Below, piece by piece: positions 14,666 through 23,372 of a stretch of 29,320 bases of DNA. Origin of the DNA: Casp-actino8 sp001510335 (GTDB taxonomy: Bacteria; Actinomycetota; Acidimicrobiia; Acidimicrobiales; Ilumatobacteraceae). The first letter of the stretch is position 1. Each line of letters begins with the position of its first letter. The DNA is taken from the NCBI GenBank assembly GCA_027729635.1, contig JAQCEM010000025.1:1-29320 (forward strand), given 5' to 3'. The position numbers and the translations under genes were made by a program. The notes below the pieces were generated by a model. That model saw only the letters and a list, made by a program, of their open reading frames with translations. It made no database searches and was not told the origin of the DNA.

Positions 14666-16648
14666 TCAGATCGATGATCCGGCGCGTTCGCCGTCAACGA
14701 CGGCGGCGTGGGCTCGTCGAGGTGCGATACAGTCACCAACGCGTTCAACACTCACGCCGGCATTTTTGAGATCGTTGTATAACCACTCAACCGGACTCGG
14801 CGGAACTGCCAGCACAACCCAATCGGGTCGGCGAGTTTGATTGGCTCCAGTGGGGTGATGCAGCAATGTGAGCTCACCATTGGCAAAGCCCATTGGCACC
14901 AAATCGGTTGATTGCACGATGCCTTTTGCGCCAGCGCGCATCCACCAGTTTTCCATGTCGAGGGTGATACCGAGATCTTGCCCAACCACCATTCCGGAGG
15001 TCACGATTTCAACGTTGCAACCACGATCGGCCAACACTTCAGCGGTCGACGTGGCGTGATGGAATCCGATTTCATCAATCACAACAACCGAGTCGCCAGA
15101 TTGTGGCCCGCCCATGAGAGCGGAGCCATCAAGAATGGCGCGGACATCACACACGCGATTGGCAGTTTCGTCAGTGCTGGCATCGGCGACCCACCACGGA
15201 CGTGTTGGCTCGGCGCCAGTTGCAACGATTACGTGATCGGGTTTGGTCTCTTCAACCAAACCTGGCCAAACACCCGAGCCATAAACAAATGAAACGCCGA
15301 GACGATTGCATTCGGCGAGTTGATTACGGATCATGTCGCCAAATTCGGCACGGTTTGGAACGCTGGCGGCGATACGCACTTGACCGCCGGCGACTGGTTC
15401 TTTTTCGTACACCGTGACTTGATGACCTTTGCGGGCCGCGGCGATGGCAGCTTGCAATCCGGCCGGACCAGCACCAGCAACCATCACTTTCTTGGGCTTG
15501 GCAGTGATCGCGAGGTGATTGTTGACGCGCCATTCGTTTTCGCGACCAGTGCGCGGGTTTTCAATACAACCCAACCAACGGTTGAGTCCCATGCGACCAA
15601 CACATTCTTGATTGCAGCTCAAGCACAAACGAATTTCGTCAGTTGCACCGGCACGAGCCTTGATCGCAAAGTCGGCGTCGGCGATTTGTCCACGCACAAT
15701 TCCGACGAGATCACATTGACCTTCGGCGAGCGCGCGCTCGGCTTGCAGCGGATCTTTGAAACGGCCAACGCCGACAACAGGAAGATCAACTGCTTTACGA
15801 ATTGCGGCAGGAATGAACATGGCATAGCCCGGCGGAATATGCATGCTGGCTTCAATCATGAACAAGCTGGCAGTTGCCACACCAATCGATGTGTTGATGT
15901 AATCAACCTGGCCAGTTGCTTCCACAATTTTGGCGACTTCAACTGCTTCATCAATTGTTGTTCCACCATCAATGAATTCATCACCACATAAACGAACACC
16001 TAGGGCTAAACGATTGCCGATGACGTTGCGAACTGCGGTAACAATGTCGACAAGAATGCGAGCGCGGTTAACGAGCGAACCACCGTACTCGTCGGTACGA
16101 CGATTAGTGGCTGGCGATAAGAAGCCGCGCACGATTGATGAATGACTGCACTGCAACTCAATGCCGTCAAAGCCACCTTCGGCACAATGTTCGGCGACAA
16201 GTGCGTAACCCGCGATGATCTCGTCAATCTCGGCGTGCGTGACAGCTTTGGGAACTTCGCGAAAGAGGGGATCGGCAACAGCCGAAGGTGCCCACACCGG
16301 AAGACGACTGAACATGCTGCTGGCCTGACCACCGTTGTGGTTGATCTGGGCAAAGATCGGCACGCGATGGCGATGGACAGCATCGGTGATGCGCTTGTAT
16401 CCAGGAATGACGTCGCGGTGAAATCCGTGAATCAGTTTTTCGTAGGGCCAGTCGGTGGGGTGGGTGCTGTGCTCTTCGGTGATGATGAGTCCGGCGCCGC
16501 CCGCTGCACGCGCCGCGTAGTAGTCGGCATGTTGCTCGGTGGGCTTGCCATCGCGGGCGTAGTTAGTGAGGTGGGCGCTAAAGACAATGCGATTGCGGGT
16601 CGTCACCGGCCCGAGCTCAAGAGGTGTCCATAAATAGCGGTAGCCCAC
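14666..16648 (-). CDS. Mycofactocin-system FadH/OYE family oxidoreductase
   Basis: A 660-residue multidomain flavoprotein of the 2,4-dienoyl-CoA reductase (FadH)/Old Yellow Enzyme family. The N-terminal FMN TIM barrel (about 1-340) contains NRIVFSAHLTNYA, QINHNGGQ, CSHSSIVRGFLSPATNRR and YGGSL. The linker carries [4Fe-4S] cysteines C342, C345, C349 and C361 (CLSCNQEC, then LGC). The FAD domain begins with VAGAGPAG at about 390-397, and an NAD(P)-binding part follows (VVVIDEIGFHH). The barrel sequence closely resembles, from memory, the subfamily that co-occurs with mycofactocin, so I assign it there. Its native substrate is unknown. GTG 16648 gives the correct start MGYRYLWTPLELGPV. It is divergent from the SDR gene and upstream of dedA and the etf-mft operon. 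Confidence 0.88.
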   Translation of the reverse strand: MGYRYLWTPLELGPVTTRNRIVFSAHLTNYARDGKPTEQHADYYAARAAGGAGLIITEEHSTHPTDWPYEKLIHGFHRDVIPGYKRITDAVHRHRVPIFAQINHNGGQASSMFSRLPVWAPSAVADPLFREVPKAVTHAEIDEIIAGYALVAEHCAEGGFDGIELQCSHSSIVRGFLSPATNRRTDEYGGSLVNRARILVDIVTAVRNVIGNRLALGVRLCGDEFIDGGTTIDEAVEVAKIVEATGQVDYINTSIGVATASLFMIEASMHIPPGYAMFIPAAIRKAVDLPVVGVGRFKDPLQAERALAEGQCDLVGIVRGQIADADFAIKARAGATDEIRLCLSCNQECVGRMGLNRWLGCIENPRTGRENEWRVNNHLAITAKPKKVMVAGAGPAGLQAAIAAARKGHQVTVYEKEPVAGGQVRIAASVPNRAEFGDMIRNQLAECNRLGVSFVYGSGVWPGLVEETKPDHVIVATGAEPTRPWWVADASTDETANRVCDVRAILDGSALMGGPQSGDSVVVIDEIGFHHATSTAEVLADRGCNVEIVTSGMVVGQDLGITLDMENWWMRAGAKGIVQSTDLVPMGFANGELTLLHHPTGANQTRRPDWVVLAVPPSPVEWLYNDLKNAGVSVERVGDCIAPRRAHAAVVDGERAGSSI

Positions 16649-16713
16649 GCTTTAGACGCTACGCCTCACCTAGGGTTGATGCCTATCTAGGGACGCTGAT
16701 TTTAGGGGGATTT

Positions 16714-17547
16714 ATGAAAGATCTACAGGGCAAGGTGGCGGTCATCACGGGCGCAGCCAGCGGGATCGGTCTGGCCATGACCGATCGTTTTATCGCGGCG
16801 GGCATGAAAATCGTTATGGCCGACGTTGATGAGGTCAAGTTGCGCAACGTTGAAGCCGAACTCACCGAGAATGGAGCTGATGTTTTCCCGGTCACGGTTG
16901 ATGTGTCGTTAGGCGAAAGTGTTGAAGAACTAGCCCGCAAGACCCTCGAAAAATATGGTGCCGCGCACGTGTTGTGTAACAACGCCGGCGTTGCGGGTGT
17001 TGGCGATCAATGGACCGGACCCATGAGCGTGTGGGATTGGGTCATCAATATCAATTTGTACGGTGTCGTGCACGGTATTCGTTCATTCTTGCCGATCATG
17101 CTTGACCAAAACGAAGGACATATTGTCAATACGGCTTCAATGGCCGGGTTAGTTGCGATGCCAGGGTTTGGTCCGTACAACGCAACCAAGCATGCAGTCG
17201 TTGCAATGAGCGAAGGTTTGTTTCTTGAACTCGAAGCAAAAGGTTCGGGTGTGAGTTGCAGTGTGTTGTGTCCGGGATTTGTGAAGACGAGTTTGACAAC
17301 CGAAATTAAATGGAGCGAACGCCTCGGCGCGCAACCGTCAGATCCGACCGATCCGATTAGCGCGATGATGAATGAAGTCTTGAAGGCCGGAGTTGAAGAC
17401 GGAATTCCGGCAACCGATGTTGCCCAACAAGTTCACGACGCGGTTGTTGCAAACCAGTTCTGGATTTTGACGCATCCCGATTTTCGCCAAGCGCCAGTCG
17501 AGCGCATGCAACGCGCAGCAACCCAACAAAACCCCACTCTTGGCTGA
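16714..17547 (+). CDS. Short-chain dehydrogenase/reductase (SDR)
   Basis: A 277-residue classical SDR, an NAD(P)-dependent alcohol/ketone oxidoreductase. The Rossmann motif is TGAASGIG near residues 12-19. NNAG follows, then the catalytic serine in IVNTASMAG and the YNATK catalytic Tyr/Lys pair. VLCPGFVKTSL is the usual post-active-site segment. The nucleotide-binding part lacks the extra insertion seen in mycofactocin-coupled SDRs that hold NAD tightly, so dependence on mycofactocin is not supported by its own sequence. AGGGGGA just before ATG 16714 is a good ribosome binding site; upstream in-frame codons to 16624 are rejected because they overlap the divergent reductase. The end is 10 bases from the convergent F420-type gene. 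Substrate unknown. Confidence 0.92.
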   Translation: MKDLQGKVAVITGAASGIGLAMTDRFIAAGMKIVMADVDEVKLRNVEAELTENGADVFPVTVDVSLGESVEELARKTLEKYGAAHVLCNNAGVAGVGDQWTGPMSVWDWVININLYGVVHGIRSFLPIMLDQNEGHIVNTASMAGLVAMPGFGPYNATKHAVVAMSEGLFLELEAKGSGVSCSVLCPGFVKTSLTTEIKWSERLGAQPSDPTDPISAMMNEVLKAGVEDGIPATDVAQQVHDAVVANQFWILTHPDFRQAPVERMQRAATQQNPTLG

Positions 17548-17557
17548 CTAAATCCGG

Positions 17558-18745
17558 TCAGTGGGCGGCGGGGGCAGTGCCGTCAGCTTTTTTCTTCGGC
17601 GGTGGAACACCAACCGAAACTGACTTCTCGGCCCACTCTGGCCAACGACGACGACTCACAATGCTGAGTGTGCGCAACAACTTCATTGCTACCTCGTCTT
17701 CTTGGGCCGGACGTGATTCGATCACGCCATCGCTGATCATGCGCGAAATGACTTCTTCGCCAAGTTCGGTACGAACAATGGTGAGGGTCCAGTCATTGTC
17801 TTTGCCAATACCACCCGTTGAGATGTCGGCGTGTTCGGCAGCGAAGTCGGGGCAGCTCTTGCAGCCTTCGCGGGTCCACTTGTGACACTCTTTGAGATCG
17901 ATCTCGTGGAATGAACCGTCCTTCATCCAAATCTGGAAGGCACCTTTAATGTTCATCTTCACCATGTCTTGCTTCTTCAAGCCGTACTTGGCTTCGAAGA
18001 GCTCTTCAAAGATGGCGTCGTCGAAAGTCTTTGAGCACAACAAACCAATGTTGAACAAGAAGGGCTTACCAACTTTGCCAGCCTTGCGATCCCACATGAC
18101 CGGCGGCGATGATGTTTGGCAACCCATACCAACGAGGGCCAACTTCGTGAGTCCCTGTTCTTTGGCTTCACGCAAAGCGAGTGGATTCGCGCAATAGGTA
18201 TAACGCGAGCCAGCAGTTGCCAACACTTCTTCTTTATTGCGAGCAAGGGCTGGCTTGGCCTTCCATGCATCGTCGGTTTCAACGCCACTCACGAGTGCAC
18301 CTTCGATGTAGTCATTCTCCATGAGCCAGATCAACATGGCCGACACGAAACCGCCGTCTTGACCCTTTTCGTGTTGCACTTTGTCGGTGGCGCGGGTCAA
18401 CAACAGTTGACGCCAGATGCCCGACATTTCTTCGGGTTCGCGGGTGCGACCAAAGAGGTGGTTGTCAGCGGACTCTTCCCACTTGCGGAAACGGGGGCAG
18501 GCACGGGTGCAGGTGGTGCAACCCTTTTCGCCGTGAATGCAGTTATCGAGACCGAGTTCTTCTTCGATGTGGAAGGGCTTGTACTTACCCTCTTCGTGCT
18601 CGTAACCGATCACGTCGTGGGGGCAGGTGACGACGCAACCCGCGCAACCCGTGCACAGACCAGTGGTGATGACCTCTTCGTAGAGTTCTTTCCACTGGGC
18701 AGTCCAGCGTTCGGCTTTTGGCGGTGCAGACTCGGTAATTGTCAT
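17558..18745 (-). CDS. Coenzyme F420 hydrogenase/dehydrogenase beta-subunit family protein
   Basis: A 395-residue iron-sulfur flavoprotein of the FrhB/FdhB family, which moves hydride or electrons between F420, FAD and Fe-S clusters. Two ferredoxin-type clusters are coded at the N-terminus: C31-x2-C34-x2-C37-x3-C41-P (CTGCAGCVVTCP) and C69, C76, C79, C83 (CTTCTRACP). The flavin/F420 domain shows GQDGGFVSAMLIWLM and VGMGCQTSS, with a further cysteine pair CKSC near the end of the domain. No hydrogenase large subunit is nearby, so it probably acts as a stand-alone F420-dependent reductase or with an unlinked partner. ATG 18745 lies seven bases after a TAGATT box (plus-strand AATCTA, 18753-18758), which suggests leaderless translation; TTG at 18754 is less likely. 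Confidence 0.88.
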   Translation of the reverse strand: MTITESAPPKAERWTAQWKELYEEVITTGLCTGCAGCVVTCPHDVIGYEHEEGKYKPFHIEEELGLDNCIHGEKGCTTCTRACPRFRKWEESADNHLFGRTREPEEMSGIWRQLLLTRATDKVQHEKGQDGGFVSAMLIWLMENDYIEGALVSGVETDDAWKAKPALARNKEEVLATAGSRYTYCANPLALREAKEQGLTKLALVGMGCQTSSPPVMWDRKAGKVGKPFLFNIGLLCSKTFDDAIFEELFEAKYGLKKQDMVKMNIKGAFQIWMKDGSFHEIDLKECHKWTREGCKSCPDFAAEHADISTGGIGKDNDWTLTIVRTELGEEVISRMISDGVIESRPAQEDEVAMKLLRTLSIVSRRRWPEWAEKSVSVGVPPPKKKADGTAPAAH

Positions 18746-18824
18746 GGCTTTCAATCTACGCTGAGGACGGGTGGTCTCAGGTAGCCGAAGTGGTACTAAT
18801 GATCACAGAATTTAGAGGAACACC

Positions 18825-21113
18825 ATGGGAATGATCGGCGAACGCATACTCCGCACGGAGGATCCAGACCTAGTCACGGGCCGTGGGACATTTATTGACA
18901 ATCTTGATCTGCCTGGCGCTGGCCATGTGGTTTATGTGCGGTCAAGTGTGGCCCATGCGCGAATCATCAACATTGACACCTCAACCGCGGTGCAGATGCC
19001 CGGGGTGCTTGGCGTATTTACAAGCATCGACCTGAACGCCGATGGCCTGAACTTTGTTCCCATTGATATGCCGTTGTTGCCCGCTGGTATTCGACGCTCG
19101 GCTTTGGCCGATGGCACGGTTCGTTTCGTTGGTGAATTGATCGCGGCTGTTGTCGCCGAGTCTCGTGCTCAAGCCGTCGATGCTACCGAACAGGTTTTTG
19201 TTGATTACGACGTGCTGCACGCGGTGGTCGACCCCGAAGAAGCACTGGCAGATGAAACCTTGTTGTTTCCTGATTTTGGGACGAACACCATTGTCAATCT
19301 TGAAGCTGGTCAAGCCGCAGACTTTTCACAGTGCGATGTAGTGGTGAGTCAACGAATCATCAATCAACGCATCGCACCGAGCCCGCTTGAAGGACGAGTT
19401 GCCGCGAGTCGTTGGGAAGAAGCCGGTCCTGATGGTGTCAGCCGCCTGACGCATTGGCAAGCCTGTCAAGGAGCGCACCCGATTCGTAATCAGCTCTGCG
19501 CGTTTTATGGTTTGCCTGCTGAGCAGATTCGCGTGATCACTCCCGATGTTGGTGGTGGCTTTGGTGCCAAGGCTTTCTTTTATCCCGAAGACATGTTGTT
19601 GCCGTGGTTGGCCAAGCGAGTTGGACGAGCGGTTCGTTACACCGAGTCGCGCACCGAAAGTATGAATGGACTTGGACATGGTCGCGGCCAGATTCAAGAC
19701 ATTCGTATTGGTGGCACGCGCGACGGAAAAATCTTGGCGTATGACATGCAAGTGATCCAAGAAGCAGGCGCCTACGCGCGTTTTGGCGCGTTCTTGCCTT
19801 TCATGACTGGTCGCATGTTGACCGGCACGTATCACATCCCCAACGCGTACATGTCATCGCGTTCGGTCGTGACGAATACGGTTCCGACATTGGCTTATCG
19901 AGGAGCGGGGCGTCCCGAGGCTGCCGCAGCAATTGAACGTGCGGTTGATTTATTCGCTGCTGAAATTGGCATGGACCCGGCGCGAGTTCGCGAAGTCAAT
20001 CTTGTTGCCAAAGACCAGTTCCCTTATACCAACGGCACAGGGACGACATACGACAGTGGCGATTATCCAGGCTCGCTGGAACAACTGCTCGATGTTTCGC
20101 ACTACGTGCAATTACGCAACGAACAAAAGCAACGCCGAGCAAGCAATGATCGAGTTCAACTTGGCCTCGGCCTTGCGGTCTATGTCGAGATCACCGCAAT
20201 GTCGGGTGGTTCAGAGTTTGGCTTTGTCGAAGTAATCACCAACGACGATGGCGAGGTGCATGCCAAAGTCATTACGGGCACCACTCCATATGGTCAGGGT
20301 CACCGCACAACGTGGGCGATGTTGGTGAGCGATCGACTCGGTATTCCATTTGAAAACATCACGGTGATTCACGGTGATACCGATGCGGTGAAGAGCGGTG
20401 AAATCACTGGCGGATCTCGATCAGTGCAAATTGGTGGAACAAATGTGTGGCGCGCTGCCGGAGTAGTGGCTGATAAAGCTCGACAGATCGCCTCGCGATT
20501 ACTTGAAGCATCAGTTGATGACATTGTTCTTGACGACGGACGTTTTCATGTGGCTGGCACACCTGTAGTGACGCGCACGTGGGCTGATGTCGTTGCAACT
20601 GCCCAGGCAATGGGTGAGCGTCTTGATGGCGAAGGCGACTTCGCGCAAGCGTCAGGAACATTCCCGAGCGGCGCGCATCTTGCAGTTGTTGAAGTTGATA
20701 CTGAAACGGGCAAGGTGAAATTGCGCAGCATGTATGCGGTCGATGACGCCGGACGCATTGTCAATACGTTGCTCGCCGAAGGTCAGGTTCATGGCGGACT
20801 TGCCCAAGGAATTGGTCAAGCGTTGTATGAAGAATTCATCTACGACGCTGATGGCAATCCGCTTACTGGCAACTTTGCCGATTACGGATTTCCAAGTGCC
20901 GCCGAAGTGCCAAGCTTTGTGACGGTGCACATGGAATCACCATCACCAATGAACGATCTTGGCGCTAAGGGGATTGGCGAAAGTGGAACAATTGGTGCAA
21001 CACCTGCGGTGCAAAACGCGGTTGTTGATGCGTTGAGTCACCGCGGTGTGCGTCACATTGATATACCATGCACTGCCGAACGAGTTTGGCGTGCACTCGA
21101 AGCAACTAAATAG
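18825..21113 (+). CDS. Molybdenum hydroxylase large subunit (xanthine dehydrogenase/CoxL family, form II type)
   Basis: A 762-residue molybdopterin-cytosine-dinucleotide-type hydroxylase large subunit. The first ~130 residues form the ald_Xan_dh_C domain and the remainder the Mo-binding domain. Visible motifs are DVGGGFGAKAF (241-251), the active-site loop AYRGAGRPEA (357-366), TPYGQGH (487-493) and GAKGIGESGTIGA with the catalytic glutamate E719. The AYRGAGR loop is that of form II/other hydroxylases; genuine aerobic CO dehydrogenase has AYRCSFR, so CO oxidation is unlikely. The medium FAD subunit and small 2Fe-2S subunit that normally accompany it are missing on both sides. AGAGGA six bases before ATG 18825 fixes the start. 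It is divergent from the F420-type gene, and its stop overlaps the convergent glnK stop. Confidence 0.92.
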   Translation: MGMIGERILRTEDPDLVTGRGTFIDNLDLPGAGHVVYVRSSVAHARIINIDTSTAVQMPGVLGVFTSIDLNADGLNFVPIDMPLLPAGIRRSALADGTVRFVGELIAAVVAESRAQAVDATEQVFVDYDVLHAVVDPEEALADETLLFPDFGTNTIVNLEAGQAADFSQCDVVVSQRIINQRIAPSPLEGRVAASRWEEAGPDGVSRLTHWQACQGAHPIRNQLCAFYGLPAEQIRVITPDVGGGFGAKAFFYPEDMLLPWLAKRVGRAVRYTESRTESMNGLGHGRGQIQDIRIGGTRDGKILAYDMQVIQEAGAYARFGAFLPFMTGRMLTGTYHIPNAYMSSRSVVTNTVPTLAYRGAGRPEAAAAIERAVDLFAAEIGMDPARVREVNLVAKDQFPYTNGTGTTYDSGDYPGSLEQLLDVSHYVQLRNEQKQRRASNDRVQLGLGLAVYVEITAMSGGSEFGFVEVITNDDGEVHAKVITGTTPYGQGHRTTWAMLVSDRLGIPFENITVIHGDTDAVKSGEITGGSRSVQIGGTNVWRAAGVVADKARQIASRLLEASVDDIVLDDGRFHVAGTPVVTRTWADVVATAQAMGERLDGEGDFAQASGTFPSGAHLAVVEVDTETGKVKLRSMYAVDDAGRIVNTLLAEGQVHGGLAQGIGQALYEEFIYDADGNPLTGNFADYGFPSAAEVPSFVTVHMESPSPMNDLGAKGIGESGTIGATPAVQNAVVDALSHRGVRHIDIPCTAERVWRALEATK

Positions 21114-21444
21114 CGTCGCTGCCTTCTTCGCCGGTACGAATACGAATGATGCGATCAACATTCGTGACCCAGATTTTTCCGTCGCCGATTTTTCCGGTGA
21201 CTGCTGCGGCTTTGATGGCTTCAATAACACGGTCAACGTCTGAGTTATCGACCACGATCTCAAGGCGAACCTTAGGAACGAAATCGATTTTGTATTCGGC
21301 GCCTCGATAGGTCTCGGTATGGCCGCCTTGACGACCAAAACCGCGAACTTCGCTGACGGTGATTCCTTGAATGCCGGCGGCCTTGAGAGCGTCCTTGACG
21401 TCATCAATTTTGAACGGCTTCACGATGGCGGTGATGAGTTGCAT
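21106..21444 (-). CDS. glnK: PII nitrogen regulatory protein GlnK, copy 1
   Basis: A 112-residue PII signal protein that senses ATP/ADP and 2-oxoglutarate and plugs the Amt channel when nitrogen is plentiful. MQLITAIVKPFK is the standard start (ATG 21444, with GAGGA upstream), and the T-loop contains YRGAEYKIDF with the modifiable Tyr51. The B- and C-loop residues TGKIGDGKIWV and RIRTGEEGSDAI are complete. It differs from copy 2 (22999-23337) at 17 of 112 positions by my count, so the two are about 85% identical. It lies 66 bases downstream of amt copy 1 in the usual amt-glnK order. Its stop overlaps the end of the molybdenum hydroxylase gene. Confidence 0.95.
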   Translation of the reverse strand: MQLITAIVKPFKIDDVKDALKAAGIQGITVSEVRGFGRQGGHTETYRGAEYKIDFVPKVRLEIVVDNSDVDRVIEAIKAAAVTGKIGDGKIWVTNVDRIIRIRTGEEGSDAI

Positions 21445-21510
21445 AGAGATCAATCCTCTTGTCGTATCGAACGTGTTTTGAGATAGATGAGTTATGAGAT
21501 AGGTGACTTC

Positions 21511-22710
21511 TTACTGAGCGCCGTGGTAGGCAGTTTCACCGTGTTCGGCGAGATCTAGTCCGGTCAATTCTGTCTCAGGTGATACTCGCACACCAATGGT
21601 CTTCTTGAGCACCACCATGATGCCGTAGGTCAAGACGAAAGACCACACAATGGCGGCTCCATTAGCAATTGCTTGCTCGATGAGTAGCCCAGCTCCGCCA
21701 CCGTAGAAGATGCCTTCGTCAAACGAACCCTCAAAGAATTCGGGGTTAGCGAAAAAGCCAATGAGCAGTGATCCAACGAGTCCACCGACAAAGTGAACAC
21801 CAACGACGTCTAGGGCGTCGTCGTAACCCAACTTGCTCTTGAGGCGCACCGCGTAACAACAGATTGCGCCGGCAATGAGACCAATCAAAATCGGTGCTGG
21901 TCCGGAGACAAAGCCAGCGCCAGGTGTAATGGCGACAAGACCCGAAACAATGCCAGATGCGGCGCCGAGGTTTGTCGGGTGACCGTCACGTAACCACTCA
22001 ATGATGATCCACGCGAGTCCCGCGGCAGCACCAGCCAAGAAAGTATTCATGAATGCTTGAGCAGCCTGTCCATTAGCGGCAAGAGCAGAACCAGCGTTAA
22101 ACCCAAACCATCCGAACCACAAAATTCCGGTACCGATCATGACGAGGGGCATTGAGTGTGGAGGGGTAGGTGCAGTGTGGCGCTTGCCGAGCACCATGAC
22201 TGCGGCGAGCGCTGCGATACCGGCGTTAACGTGAATCGCCGTTCCACCTGCGAAGTCGATAGATCCGCGCTGGCCCAGCCAACCGCCGTAGACCCATTTG
22301 AATACAGGCACATAAACCAAAAGGAACCAAATGGGTACAAAGATTGCCCATGCTGAGAACTTCATTCGATCGGCAACAGCACCTGAGATCAGTGCTGGTG
22401 TGATTGCGGCAAACATTCCGAGGAATGCGATCGTGGCCAATGACATTCCGTCACCAGCTGCCGTGATGTCTTTCAAAAAGAATGAGTCAAAACCACCAAT
22501 GAAGCTATTGTCAAAAGGGTTTTGCGAAAGCGAGAAGCCAATGGCGACCCACAAAATCGGGATGATGAGAACACAATAAAAGTTCATCATCAACATATTC
22601 AAAACGTTTCGACTTCGGTCCATTCCTCCGTAGAAAAATGCGAGGCCAGGAATCATGAAAAGTACGAGGGCTGCTGAAATCAACACCCACGCCATATTGC
22701 CGCTGTCCAT
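21511..22710 (-). CDS. amt: Ammonium transporter Amt, copy 1 (AmtB-like)
   Basis: A 399-residue ammonium channel with eleven expected TM segments. The N-terminus MAWVLISAALVLFM and FFYGGMDRSRNVLNML resembles E. coli AmtB without its cleaved signal peptide. The twin pore histidines are in TAIHVNAGIAALAAV and VGVHFVGGLVGSLLIGFF. The family motif GFNAGSALAANGQAA is present. AGGAGAACCA precedes the ATG, a strong ribosome binding site. It forms a unit with glnK copy 1. Its 288-base upstream region contains a strong hairpin and repeats that could fold as an attenuator. In sequence it is clearly a different Amt subgroup from copy 2. Confidence 0.95.
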   Translation of the reverse strand: MDSGNMAWVLISAALVLFMIPGLAFFYGGMDRSRNVLNMLMMNFYCVLIIPILWVAIGFSLSQNPFDNSFIGGFDSFFLKDITAAGDGMSLATIAFLGMFAAITPALISGAVADRMKFSAWAIFVPIWFLLVYVPVFKWVYGGWLGQRGSIDFAGGTAIHVNAGIAALAAVMVLGKRHTAPTPPHSMPLVMIGTGILWFGWFGFNAGSALAANGQAAQAFMNTFLAGAAAGLAWIIIEWLRDGHPTNLGAASGIVSGLVAITPGAGFVSGPAPILIGLIAGAICCYAVRLKSKLGYDDALDVVGVHFVGGLVGSLLIGFFANPEFFEGSFDEGIFYGGGAGLLIEQAIANGAAIVWSFVLTYGIMVVLKKTIGVRVSPETELTGLDLAEHGETAYHGAQ

Positions 22711-22738
22711 TGGTTCTCCTGATCGGTGTGTGATCTGA

Positions 22739-22874
22739 TGTCAACTCGGGGCATGAGTTGATGAGGGAACCATACGAAACCCAGATTGCTCAATTGTTTC
22801 TGCAATATAAACGAATGGTGCGGGAAAAGGATGTCCCCGAGCCGACAGCGAACTGTCAACTCGGGGACTGCCCC
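22739..22874 (-). promoter_or_regulatory. Possible attenuator-like leader of amt copy 1
   Basis: Read in the transcribed (minus) direction, four segments can pair in mutually exclusive ways. Segment 1, GGGG, pairs with the CCCC of segment 2 as GGGGCAGTCCCC (22874-22863). Segment 2, GTCCCCGAG..GACAG, pairs with segment 3, CTGTC..CTCGGGGAC, in a 16-bp stem with a UUCG loop (22868-22833), followed by ATCCTTTTCCC. Segment 4, a second copy of CCCCGAGTTGACA (22751-22739), can pair with segment 3 and lies about 20 bases before the amt1 ribosome binding site. The 2:3 hairpin alone could equally be the terminator of the upstream glnK. Confidence 0.5.
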
Positions 22875-22998
22875 TACCGGAGAGGAGAACCTTCTCCGTT
22901 TTGCCGCCAGCGGATATGCCGAACAGCGGTGTTGATTTGGTGACCAGGGTCATCAAGGGAGAACAACTGATCTGGCCACCTCATCGACTGGGTGTTGC

Positions 22999-23337
22999 TT
23001 AAATTGCGTCCGGACCTTCTTCGCCGGTGCGGATACGAACGAGGCGGTCGATGTTGGTCACCCAGATCTTTCCGTCGCCGATTTTTCCGGTGACTGCTGA
23101 AGCCTTGATTGCGGCAATGGCGGCGTCAACGTTGCCATCATCAACGACCAACTCGAGGCGAACCTTGGGCACGAAGTCGATTTTGTATTCGGCTCCTCGG
23201 TACGTTTCGCTGTGGCCACCTTGACGACCAAAGCCTCTGACTTCACTGACGGTGATGCCCTGAACGCCGACTGCCTTGAGGGCATCTTTCACGTCATCCA
23301 ATTTGAAGGGTTTCACGATTGCGGTGATGAGTTTCAT
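22999..23337 (-). CDS. glnK: PII nitrogen regulatory protein GlnK, copy 2
   Basis: A 112-residue PII protein with the same layout as copy 1: MKLITAIVKPFKLDD start, T-loop YRGAEYKIDFVP with Tyr51, TGKIGDGKIWV and the RIRTGEEGPDAI tail. Substitutions relative to copy 1 cluster in surface positions around residues 63-80, while the T-loop is almost unchanged, so both could bind either channel. It follows amt copy 2 by 35 bases and is separated from the amt1-glnK1 unit by 288 bases containing hairpins. Each pair is probably its own transcription unit. Confidence 0.95.
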   Translation of the reverse strand: MKLITAIVKPFKLDDVKDALKAVGVQGITVSEVRGFGRQGGHSETYRGAEYKIDFVPKVRLELVVDDGNVDAAIAAIKASAVTGKIGDGKIWVTNIDRLVRIRTGEEGPDAI

Positions 23338-23372
23338 TTTATTGTGTTCCTCTCTGGTTTCTCGTGGACGAC

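Noticed and set aside
15320..15991. 223-codon plus-strand frame
   Set aside because: Lies antisense inside the OYE reductase, with no domain similarity and a composition of a shadow frame.
16714..17547. Mycofactocin-dependent SDR
   Set aside because: It has the ordinary TGAASGIG Rossmann motif and lacks the insertion of the mycofactocin-coupled SDR subfamily; proximity alone is not enough.
17545..17560. Inverted repeat TGAC..GTCA between SDR and F420-type gene as terminator
   Set aside because: Only a 4-bp stem made by the two convergent stop codons, and no U-tract.
18116..18784. 222-codon plus-strand frame
   Set aside because: Antisense to the F420-type gene; the apparent length follows from the codon bias of the real gene.
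18825..21113. Aerobic CO dehydrogenase CoxL
   Set aside because: The active-site loop is AYRGAGR and not AYRCSFR, and the CoxM/CoxS subunits are absent.
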